Source: Pseudomonadota bacterium
Lineage (GTDB): Bacteria; Desulfobacterota; Desulfobulbia; Desulfobulbales; Desulfobulbaceae
Direction of reading: 5' to 3'
Length of the DNA stretch: 5,521 nt
Assembly (NCBI GenBank): GCA_009782165.1
Contig: WQUH01000109.1
Location: forward strand, 1-5,521
Below the pieces are notes generated by a model that was not told the origin of the DNA, did not search any database, and saw only the letters and a list, made by a program, of their open reading frames with translations. This document shows positions 1 to 5,521 of this stretch, one piece after another (position 1 is the first letter of the stretch; each line of letters begins with the position of its first letter). Made by a program: the position numbers and the translations under genes.

Positions 1-807
1 GGCGGCGGCCAGTTTCCGCTCCTGTTCGCCGAAGCGGCGCGGGCCAGGGGCCGCAGGGTGGTGGCCATCGCCCATGTCAACGAGACGGCGGCCGAACTGG
101 AGCAGGCGGCCGATGTCGTCTACTGGGTCAAGCTCGGGCAGTTGGGCAAGATCATCTCCCATTTTCGCCGCGAGCAGGTGGGCGAGGCCGTCTTTGCCGG
201 CACGATCACCAAGACGCGGATTTTCCACGACATCCTGCCCGACCTCAAGGGGCTGAGCCTGTGGAGCAAGATCGATAAACGCCAGGATGACGCCATTCTC
301 CGGGCCGTGGCCGCCACCCTGGAGGAAGAGGGTATCCGGATCCTGGCCTCCACCTGTTTTCTCGAGCACCTCTTTTTTCCCCAGGGCCTGCTGACCCGCA
401 AAAAACCCTCGGCCGACCAGATGGACGATGTCCGCTTCGGCTGGGCCATTGCCCGGGAAGTGGGCCGACTCGACATCGGCCAATGCGTGGTGGTGCGCGG
501 CCGCAGCGTGTTGGCGGTCGAGGCGATCGAGGGCACCGATGCCGCCATCCGCCGGGGCGGCGAGCTGGCCGGTTCCGGCGCGGTGGTGGTCAAGCTGAAA
601 AAACCCAATCAGGATTTCCGTTTCGACCTGCCGGCGACCGGCGCGGCCACCATCGAGACCCTGGCAGCGGTCAAGGGGGCGGTTCTGGCGGTGGAGGCCG
701 GGCAATCGCTGCTGTTCGACCGGGCGGCCATGGTGGCGGCAGCCGACCGGGCCGGGCTGGTGGTGCTGGGGCTCAGCGAGGACGAGCAGGGGCAATTGAT
801 CTATTGA
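1..807 (+). CDS. lpxI: UDP-2,3-diacylglucosamine pyrophosphatase LpxI, 5'-truncated by the window edge
   Basis: LpxI (DUF1009 family) hydrolyses UDP-2,3-diacylglucosamine to lipid X and UMP, an early cytoplasmic step of lipid A synthesis, and replaces LpxH in many non-enteric Gram-negatives. The reading frame is open from base 1. It begins GGGQFPLLFAEAARARG, which matches the family N-terminus just after the usual start, so only about ten residues appear to be missing. The 268 visible residues include the C-terminal LpxI signature: DIGQCVVVRGRSVLAVEAIEGTD (in part, around 472-540), a VKLKKPNQD stretch, and FDLP, whose Asp codon is at 625-627. From memory, this Asp corresponds to the catalytic Asp of Caulobacter LpxI. 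The stop is TGA at 805-807. A GTG at 58 is in frame but too far inside the conserved fold to be the true start. Codon use is strongly GC-rich. Lipid A genes probably lie upstream, outside the window. Confidence 0.93.
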   Translation, partial: GGGQFPLLFAEAARARGRRVVAIAHVNETAAELEQAADVVYWVKLGQLGKIISHFRREQVGEAVFAGTITKTRIFHDILPDLKGLSLWSKIDKRQDDAILRAVAATLEEEGIRILASTCFLEHLFFPQGLLTRKKPSADQMDDVRFGWAIAREVGRLDIGQCVVVRGRSVLAVEAIEGTDAAIRRGGELAGSGAVVVKLKKPNQDFRFDLPATGAATIETLAAVKGAVLAVEAGQSLLFDRAAMVAAADRAGLVVLGLSEDEQGQLIY

Positions 808-826
808 TCGTACGGAACGGTCCGGC

Positions 827-850
827 GGCCGGAAGCATGCTCGGCCTTTT
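827..850 (+). terminator. Possible weak intrinsic terminator after lpxI
   Basis: GGCCG (827-831) can pair with CGGCC (842-846), with one further G-T pair and an 8-base loop. TTTT (847-850) follows directly. The structure starts 20 bases after the lpxI stop, where a terminator would be expected. The stem is short and the T run is only four bases. A competing longer-range pairing (822-828 with 882-888, seven base pairs) has no T run. Termination here is therefore only plausible. Confidence 0.33.
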
Positions 851-931
851 CTCGCATGTTGCATGAAGCCGGCGTGACAGTCCGCCGGCCCGCATTGCTC
901 CTTTACCCGTTTTGTTGTACCGTATCGCCTG

Positions 932-961
932 CTGACAAGCTTATTGCGGCAAATCTTTTAA
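932..961 (+). promoter_or_regulatory. Weak sigma70-like promoter candidate for the two-gene cassette
   Basis: CTGACA (932-937) matches five of six bases of the -35 consensus. TTTTAA (956-961) follows after an 18-base spacer and is a poor -10 match (three of six). The site lies in the AT-richer half of the lpxI-cassette gap, about 45 bases before the first cassette gene. That is where a promoter would be expected if the cassette is transcribed on its own. The poor -10 makes this a tentative call. Confidence 0.22.
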
Positions 962-1004
962 CTTTGAAACTTCATGGCGTTATGCTTCGGCCGACAGGAA
1001 AGCG

Positions 1005-2189
1005 ATGATGAGGGTTACGGATCAAGAGCTTGCGAGGATGGCCAAGGGCTTGGAATCCGCCAGGGTTGAAAGGACGGTCTCCACAGATAATCGAGCTAAA
1101 TTCGGCGAGGCTATTTGTGCTTTTGCCAATGATTTTTCCGGGCAGGGCAAACCTGGCTATCTGCTGGTCGGCGTTGCTGACGATGGCTCGGTCTGCGGAG
1201 TGAATGTAACGGATAAGTTGTTGCTCTCTTTTGCCGAATTCCGCAATGACGGCAGCATATTGCCCACACCATCCATCCAGGTGGAAAAAAGGGAGATTGA
1301 AGGACGAGAAATAATCGTGGTGGAAGTGATGCCAAGCCACTTCCCCCCGGTGCGGTATAAAGGTGTGGTGTGGATACGGACAGGTCCGAGTCGCAGCAAA
1401 GCTACGGAACAGGATGAGCGTATTTTGACCGAACGGCGCATGGCCCTGGCTCGCACCTTTGATGCCATGCCTTGTCCGGATGCCGCCCTGGCCGATCTGA
1501 GTAAGCAAGAGTTTTTGCAATACCAGGCTTACGCCATAGCATCGGAAGTCATTGACGAAAACCATCGCCTGCCGGAAGATCAGATGGCCTCGCTGCGGCT
1601 GTATAACACCAGAGCAAGCTGCCCTACCAATGCCGGTTTGCTGTTGCTCGCGCCGGATCCGAGACAATGGCTGTCCGGGGCTTATATCCAGTTTTTGCGT
1701 TTTGCGGGCAAGGAGCTGGGGGAACAGCCGATAGCCGCAAAAGAGATAGGCGGCAATCTGCCAACCATGCTCAGGCAGGTCGAGGAGCTTTTGCGTGTGT
1801 ATATCAATGAAAGGACCAGTCCTGTTTCCAGCTTGCGAGAAAAAACTGTCGCCAACTATCCAAGATGGGCCTTGCGTGAACTTTTTATGAATGCTGTCAT
1901 GCACAGGAACTACGAAAGCACACAACCGATACGGTTTTTCTGGTTTGCCGACCGGATCGAAATCCACAACCCAGGCGGGTTATACGGTGAGGCGCGGACG
2001 GATTTTCCCCGCAATAATGCCTATCGCAACCCGATCATCGCGGAAATATTGAAAAACCTCGGTTATGTAAATCGATATGGGCATGGAATAGCGCGGGCAA
2101 AAAAAGAGATACAGGAAAACGGCAACCCGGAGCCAACCTTTTACATGCAGCCAGATATGTTCGGAGTCACCCTATGGGAAGCGGCATAA
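1005..2189 (+). CDS. AlbA_2 (Schlafen-type) domain protein with C-terminal GHKL-like ATPase domain; putative DNA-binding regulator
   Basis: This 394-residue soluble protein has two recognisable parts. Residues about 15-135 form an AlbA_2/Schlafen-type domain. It holds the EAICAFAND helix (35-43), the GYLLVGVADDG strand-turn (51-61) and the closing VWIRTGPSRSKAT (122-134). Residues about 280-390 form an HATPase_c_4-like domain. It holds an N-box-like ALRELFMNAVMHRNY (289-303, with E292, N296, H300 and R301), IEIHNPGGL (318-326), RNPIIAEILKNLGY (341-354) and a RYGHGI glycine motif (357-362). Such proteins are annotated as putative transcriptional regulators or RecG-like, but there are no helicase motifs here. 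AGGAA at 996-1000 serves ATG 1005 or the adjacent ATG 1008, and the latter has the better spacing. The 3' end overlaps the ParA gene by 16 bases, which implies translational coupling. Base composition is clearly lower in GC than the neighbours. Domain calls are firm, but the cellular role is unknown. Confidence 0.88.
   Translation: MMRVTDQELARMAKGLESARVERTVSTDNRAKFGEAICAFANDFSGQGKPGYLLVGVADDGSVCGVNVTDKLLLSFAEFRNDGSILPTPSIQVEKREIEGREIIVVEVMPSHFPPVRYKGVVWIRTGPSRSKATEQDERILTERRMALARTFDAMPCPDAALADLSKQEFLQYQAYAIASEVIDENHRLPEDQMASLRLYNTRASCPTNAGLLLLAPDPRQWLSGAYIQFLRFAGKELGEQPIAAKEIGGNLPTMLRQVEELLRVYINERTSPVSSLREKTVANYPRWALRELFMNAVMHRNYESTQPIRFFWFADRIEIHNPGGLYGEARTDFPRNNAYRNPIIAEILKNLGYVNRYGHGIARAKKEIQENGNPEPTFYMQPDMFGVTLWEAA
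2163..2166 (+). promoter_or_regulatory. Ribosome binding site of the ParA-like gene, inside the upstream coding region
   Basis: GGAG at 2163-2166 lies seven bases before ATG 2174. It is within the last codons of the upstream gene, whose stop is at 2187-2189. It supports the 2174 start, which places the P-loop at its usual distance from the N-terminus, and it supports translational coupling of the two genes. Confidence 0.55.
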
Positions 2190-3166
2190 CATTTTTAACC
2201 CTCTTCAACAACAAGGGTGGGGTCGGGAAAACGACCTTAGTGTATCACCTGGCCTGGATGTTCAGCATGCAGGGGTATGCCGTATTGGCGGCCGACCTCG
2301 ATCCGCAGTGCAACCTGACGGCATCGTTTCTGACAGAAGAACAAATTGAGAATGCGCCAAAAAAATCCAACATTTATGAAGCGGTCTATCCAATTTTTGC
2401 CGGGACCGGGGATATAACCACTCCCACGCCGCTCAAGATACAAACACGCCTTGCTATACTGCCCGGAGACTTGAGACTTTCGCTCGTTGAAGATGAACTC
2501 AGCCTGTCCTGGCCGCGGGCAGGCAACGGAGAAGAACGATCTTTTCGTGTACTTTCAGCTTGTTATCGGGCTTTGCTCTCCGCCGCCGAGAATATGGGGG
2601 CGGATCTGGTGCTCATCGATGTCGGCCCCAACCTTGGCGCCCTCAACAGAACGTCCATCATCGCCAGCGACTATGTCATCACCCCTCTGGCCCCGGATAT
2701 GTATTCTCTGCAAGGTTTGGACAACATCGGCCCAACCTTGCGACAATGGCGCACCATATGGTCCAGAAACAAAGAAAACTGTCCGTTGAAAGACTTGCCG
2801 CTGCCCCAGGGGAAAATGGAACCCTTGGGCTATATCGTCATGCAGCATTCGGAGCGGACAGGCAGACCCACACAATCCTACCACAAATGGATTGATCGTA
2901 TTCCGGCGGTGTTTCACGAAAAAATTCTTGAAGAACAGAACTGTTCGCTCTCTGTTGATGCGGACAAGTTTTGCCTGGCGCGGCTCAAGCACTATCGCAG
3001 CCTGATGCCCATGGCCATGGAGGTGCAGAAGCCCATATTCAACCTGACCTCCGCCGATGGAGCTTTTGGCTCGCATGCCCAAGCCGTTGTGAACTGCAGG
3101 GACGATTTTACCAAACTTGTACAAAAGCTGGTGATGCGCATCGGCTTGTCTCTGGATAACGAATAG
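2174..3166 (+). CDS. Orphan ParA/Soj-family (MinD superfamily) ATPase of the AlbA_2-paired type
   Basis: ParA ATPases dimerise on ATP and bind DNA non-specifically, normally to move ParB-bound cargo. This 330-residue protein has the deviant Walker A FNNKGGVGKTT (11-21) with signature Lys14 and P-loop Lys19. It also has DLDPQCNLT (41-49), LPGDL (96-100), and the Walker B strand LVLIDVGPNLG (145-155) with Asp149. In the common family motif the last region reads D.PP; here it is DVGPNLGALNR. There is no N-terminal helix-turn-helix. It is longer than typical Soj proteins (about 250-260 residues). The extra C-terminal region contains LKHYRSLMPMAMEVQKPIF (271-289) and GSHAQAV (299-305), which I recall as conserved in ParA proteins of this pair type. 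No ParB gene is present, so the overlapping AlbA_2 protein is the likely partner (inference). Classic plasmid partition is unlikely between chromosomal housekeeping genes. The fold is certain; the function is not. Confidence 0.9.
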   Translation: MGSGITFLTLFNNKGGVGKTTLVYHLAWMFSMQGYAVLAADLDPQCNLTASFLTEEQIENAPKKSNIYEAVYPIFAGTGDITTPTPLKIQTRLAILPGDLRLSLVEDELSLSWPRAGNGEERSFRVLSACYRALLSAAENMGADLVLIDVGPNLGALNRTSIIASDYVITPLAPDMYSLQGLDNIGPTLRQWRTIWSRNKENCPLKDLPLPQGKMEPLGYIVMQHSERTGRPTQSYHKWIDRIPAVFHEKILEEQNCSLSVDADKFCLARLKHYRSLMPMAMEVQKPIFNLTSADGAFGSHAQAVVNCRDDFTKLVQKLVMRIGLSLDNE

Positions 3167-3200
3167 TTTGGTTTATGAAGTTCGAAAATAGAAAAGCTGG

Positions 3201-4580
3201 ATGAAAATGACGCGGATTGTCGAACTTCTGCGGCAGCAGCCGTTGGGCAGCGTGGTTGAGGCCCAGGGCTGGCTGCGGACCCGGCGCGACTCGGGCAGCC
3301 TTGCCTTCCTCGAACTCAACGACGGCTCCTGCCTGGCCAATCTCCAGATTCTCGCCGAAGAGGGGCTGGCCAACTACGAGAGCGAGGTGAAGAAACTGAG
3401 CACCGGCTGTGCGCTGCGGGTTCGCGGCCAACTGGTGGCCTCGCCGGCCAAGGGCCAGCCGGTGGAGGTCCGGGCTGATTGCATCGAGGTGCTCGGCTGG
3501 GCCGATCCCGCCACCTACCCCTTGCAGAAAAAACGGCACAGTTTCGAGTTTCTTCGCTCCATCGCCCACCTGCGGCCCCGGACCAATGCTTTGGGTGCGG
3601 TGGCCCGGATCAGAAGCGCCCTCAGTTTCGCCATCCACCGCTTTTTCCATGAGCAGGGCTTCATCCAGGTGCAGACCCCGGTCATCACCACCTCGGACTG
3701 CGAGGGCGCGGGCGAGATGTTCACCGTCACCACCCTGAGCCCGGAACAGATGCGGGGGCACAACCCCTTTAGCGCCGATTTCTTCGGCCAGCGGGCCGGG
3801 TTGACGGTCAGCGGTCAGTTGCAGGCGGAAATCTTTGCCCTGTCCCATGGCCGGGTCTACACCTTCGGCCCGACGTTTAGGGCGGAGAATTCGAATACCA
3901 GCAGGCATCTGGCCGAGTTCTGGATGCTGGAGCCGGAGATGGCCTTCTGCGATCTGCGCGGCGACATGGCGATGGCCGAGACCATGATCAAGGCGCTGCT
4001 CGCCTCGGTGCTGGCCGAGTGCGCCGAGGATCTTGTTTTATTCGAGCAGCATGTGGCCAAGGGCTTGATCGACCGGCTGACGCAGGCCCGCGACCAGCCC
4101 TTTGTCCATCTCACCTACAGCGAGGCGGTGGCGGAACTGCAACGGGCCGGCCGGGATTTTTCCTTTCCCGTGCAGTGGGGCGCGGACCTCCAGGCCGAGC
4201 ACGAGCGGTATCTCTGCGAGGAGGTGGCGCGGGCCCCGGTGATCGTCACCAACTACCCGGCGGCGATCAAGCCGTTTTACATGCGGCTGGATGACGACGG
4301 CCGGACCGTGGCGGCCATGGACATCCTGGTGGCCGGCATCGGCGAGCTGGTGGGCGGCAGCCAGCGCGAGGAGCGCCTGGAGGTGCTGGCGGCGCGGATG
4401 AGCGCGGCCGGGCTCGATCTGGAACAGTACGGCTGGTATCTCGATCTGCGCCGGTTCGGCTCCGTGCCCCATGCCGGATTCGGCCTTGGCTTCGACCGGC
4501 TGGTGCAGTTTGTCACCGGCATGCAGAATATCCGCGACGTCATCCCCTTTCCCCGCACGCCGGGGAGCGCTCCCTGCTGA
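3201..4580 (+). CDS. asnS: Asparaginyl-tRNA synthetase (class IIb)
   Basis: The enzyme charges tRNA-Asn with asparagine in the cytoplasm, using ATP. Its 459 residues are close to the usual bacterial length (the E. coli enzyme is 466). An N-terminal OB-fold for anticodon binding covers about residues 15-100 ([25 protein letters not shown]). The class II catalytic core follows. Motif 1 lies around [13 protein letters not shown] (151-163). Then come SGQLQAE (204-210), motif 2 as [19 protein letters not shown] (226-244), GGSQREERL (385-393), and motif 3 as [10 protein letters not shown] (426-435) with Arg433. The asparagine-type motif 2 separates it from AspRS. It is shorter than the E. coli enzyme in the loop before DFFGQ. 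The gene starts 34 bases after the ParA stop. No good Shine-Dalgarno precedes ATG 3201; ATG 3207 is an alternative, with a weak GGA five bases upstream. All catalytic motifs appear intact. GC-rich codons return here. Confidence 0.96.
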   Translation: MKMTRIVELLRQQPLGSVVEAQGWLRTRRDSGSLAFLELNDGSCLANLQILAEEGLANYESEVKKLSTGCALRVRGQLVASPAKGQPVEVRADCIEVLGWADPATYPLQKKRHSFEFLRSIAHLRPRTNALGAVARIRSALSFAIHRFFHEQGFIQVQTPVITTSDCEGAGEMFTVTTLSPEQMRGHNPFSADFFGQRAGLTVSGQLQAEIFALSHGRVYTFGPTFRAENSNTSRHLAEFWMLEPEMAFCDLRGDMAMAETMIKALLASVLAECAEDLVLFEQHVAKGLIDRLTQARDQPFVHLTYSEAVAELQRAGRDFSFPVQWGADLQAEHERYLCEEVARAPVIVTNYPAAIKPFYMRLDDDGRTVAAMDILVAGIGELVGGSQREERLEVLAARMSAAGLDLEQYGWYLDLRRFGSVPHAGFGLGFDRLVQFVTGMQNIRDVIPFPRTPGSAPC

Positions 4581-4600
4581 TTCTTTTTTATTTTTTTTAT
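4561..4600 (+). terminator. Probable intrinsic terminator overlapping the asnS stop codon
   Basis: The last asnS codons contain the perfect palindrome GGGAGCGCTCCC (4563-4574). Bases 4561-4566 pair with 4571-4576 (one G-T pair) around a GCGC tetraloop. Four bases later a tract begins in which 17 of 20 bases are T (4581-4600). This has the layout of a rho-independent terminator, with its stem inside the coding region and the TGA (4578-4580) between stem and T tract. The four-base gap between stem and tract, and one C and two A interruptions in the tract, may make it leaky. It would limit read-through from asnS into hflX. The T-rich stretch could also act as an unstructured leader before the hflX ribosome binding site. 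Confidence 0.55.
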
Positions 4601-4602
4601 CC

Positions 4603-4608
4603 AGGAGG
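4603..4608 (+). promoter_or_regulatory. Strong Shine-Dalgarno of hflX with unusual start spacing
   Basis: AGGAGG at 4603-4608 is a full consensus match, but it sits only two bases before the in-frame TTG at 4611. A start at ATC 4617 would have eight-base spacing but would need a rare initiation codon. There is no in-frame ATG or GTG near the conserved N-terminus. The site shows that translation begins here, but leaves the exact start codon open. Confidence 0.6.
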
Positions 4609-4610
4609 AG

Positions 4611-5521
4611 TTGGCCATCACGACGGTCACCGGCAACACCAACGGACTCAAACCCAGGCAACTGCGGGATCTGGAGCGGCTGGCCCAGAAAAAGGGCGCG
4701 CCCGAGGAGATTGTCGGCCGGGAAACCGCCCGTGCGCTGGCCGCCGTGTCCGCCGCCATCCATCGCCAGGTCGGGCTCCTGATCCATCGCTCCGGCCGGA
4801 TCGAGACCGTGATCGTCGGCGATTACGACCGGATCACCATCCCGGCCCTGGCCCAGGTCGGCGCCTCGGGCGGCCGCCTGCGCGGCCTGCGCTGCGTCCA
4901 TACCGTGCTGGGCCACAGCGCGGGCATCGGCGAGGAGGACATCATGGATCTGGCCTGTCTGCGGCTCGACCTGATGGCGGTCCTCACCATCAAAGACGGC
5001 TTGCCGGAACTGCTGCACACCGCGCATCTCATGCCGCGTCCGGTCGATGGCCGCGACTGGGCCGCCCTGCCGCCGGCGCATCCAGCCAACCAGTCGCAGT
5101 CCTGCATCGCCCTGATCGAGGCCCTGGAGGAGGAATTCGTCCGCGAGCGGCCGGCGCGCGAGGTCGACCGGGGCAAGGACCGCGCCATCCTCGTGGCGGT
5201 GACCACCGGGTCGCGGGACGAGGCCGAGGAGTCCATGGCCGAGCTGGCCGAATTGGCCCGCTCCGCCGGGGTCGAAGTCCTGGCCAGGGTGATCCAGCGG
5301 CGCAAGCATCTCCATCCCCGCTTCATCCTCGGCCGAGGCAAGCTGGTGGATATCGCCCTGATGAGTCTGCGCCTGGGGGCGAACCTGCTGCTGTTCGATC
5401 AGGAACTCAGCCCGTCGCAGATCCGTTCGGTCACCGACCACACCGATTTGCGGGTCATCGACCGCACCCAGCTCATCCTCGACATCTTTGCCAGCCGGGC
5501 CCGCTCCCGCGAAGGCAAGCT
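4611..5521 (+). CDS. hflX: Ribosome-associated GTPase HflX, N-terminal 303 codons, truncated by the window end
   Basis: HflX is a GTPase that binds 50S/70S ribosomes and splits stalled ribosomes, notably under heat stress. The frame is open from the asnS stop to the window end. With TTG 4611 as start, residues 8-18 (GNTNGLKPRQL) and the following region form the long N-terminal extension seen in deltaproteobacterial HflX. It includes GLRCVHTVLG and DLACLRLDLMAVL. The standard GTP-bdg_N domain then begins near residue 194 with LVAVTTGS, followed by HLHPRFILGRGKL (233-245) and LLLFDQELSPSQ (259-270). It leads into DRTQLILDIFASRARSREGK (284-303), the start of the middle helical region. The G1-G4 nucleotide-binding motifs lie beyond the window, so their integrity cannot be judged. 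The frame runs in phase with asnS, separated only by its TGA. The gene is very GC-rich. The product is secure; the start codon is uncertain (TTG 4611 or ATC 4617). Confidence 0.9.
   Translation, partial: MAITTVTGNTNGLKPRQLRDLERLAQKKGAPEEIVGRETARALAAVSAAIHRQVGLLIHRSGRIETVIVGDYDRITIPALAQVGASGGRLRGLRCVHTVLGHSAGIGEEDIMDLACLRLDLMAVLTIKDGLPELLHTAHLMPRPVDGRDWAALPPAHPANQSQSCIALIEALEEEFVRERPAREVDRGKDRAILVAVTTGSRDEAEESMAELAELARSAGVEVLARVIQRRKHLHPRFILGRGKLVDIALMSLRLGANLLLFDQELSPSQIRSVTDHTDLRVIDRTQLILDIFASRARSREGK

Noticed and set aside
972..1967. Long open reading frame on the minus strand opposite the AlbA_2 gene (331 codons)
   Set aside because: Its product shows no recognisable motif, while the opposite strand encodes clear AlbA_2 and GHKL-like domains over the same bases.
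1005..2189. Reading the first cassette gene as a RecG-like helicase
   Set aside because: There are no Walker A, DEAD/DEXH or other helicase motifs. The name is a common mislabel for AlbA_2-HATPase proteins.
968..3182. 8-base inverted match AACTTCAT (968-975) and ATGAAGTT (3175-3182) near both cassette edges
   Set aside because: It is suggestive of element ends, but eight bases between two AT-rich gaps is within chance. There is no transposase or integrase and no target-site duplication.
3146..3190. Possible promoter for asnS at the end of the ParA gene (TTGTCT with a TATGAA downstream)
   Set aside because: The spacer would be 22 bases and no -10 match exists at normal spacing.
3123..3200. 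9-base direct repeat AAAAGCTGG at 3123-3131 and 3192-3200
   Set aside because: Only two copies, one inside coding sequence, with no longer similarity around them; probably chance, though the second copy abuts the asnS start.
4038..5441. 467-codon open frame on the minus strand across asnS and hflX
   Set aside because: It crosses two well-supported genes and their gap. Its composition (rich in G, R, A, Q, H, D) is what GC-rich antisense DNA gives, so it is a shadow.

Overview
The window reads as a Gram-negative, lipid-A-making bacterium with a GC-rich genome. The best guess is a deltaproteobacterium (Desulfobacterota, perhaps Desulfobulbales-like). That guess rests on LpxI rather than LpxH as the UDP-diacylglucosamine hydrolase, and on an HflX with a long N-terminal extension. 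It is inferred from remembered family patterns and was not tested by a search.

Layout, all on the + strand: (1) 1-807, the 3' part of lpxI, whose start lies before the window. (2) 808-1004, a 197-base gap with a short terminator-like hairpin just after lpxI, then AT-richer DNA with a weak promoter candidate. (3) 1005-3166, two overlapping genes: an AlbA_2/Schlafen-type putative DNA-binding protein with a GHKL-like ATPase C-terminus, and an orphan ParA-family ATPase. (4) 3201-4580, asnS, complete. (5) 4561-4600, a hairpin plus T-rich tract spanning the asnS stop, a probable intrinsic terminator. (6) 4611 to the window end, hflX, 5' part only, with a non-ATG start.

The flanking genes are housekeeping genes: lipid A synthesis, tRNA charging and a ribosome-associated GTPase. 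They are visibly GC-rich (hand counts 42/60 G+C at 481-540 and 48/60 at 4861-4920). The middle gene pair is much less so (26/60 at both 1081-1140 and 2041-2100). The pair therefore looks like a horizontally acquired two-gene cassette placed between lpxI and asnS. Its second gene starts inside its first, so the products are probably made together and may act together. ParA normally works with a ParB DNA-binding partner, but none is present, and the AlbA_2 protein is the obvious candidate partner. I recall similar AlbA_2/ParA pairs in other bacteria, but know of no established function. Defence, regulation or element maintenance are all possible and none is shown here. This cassette is the most interesting content of the window.
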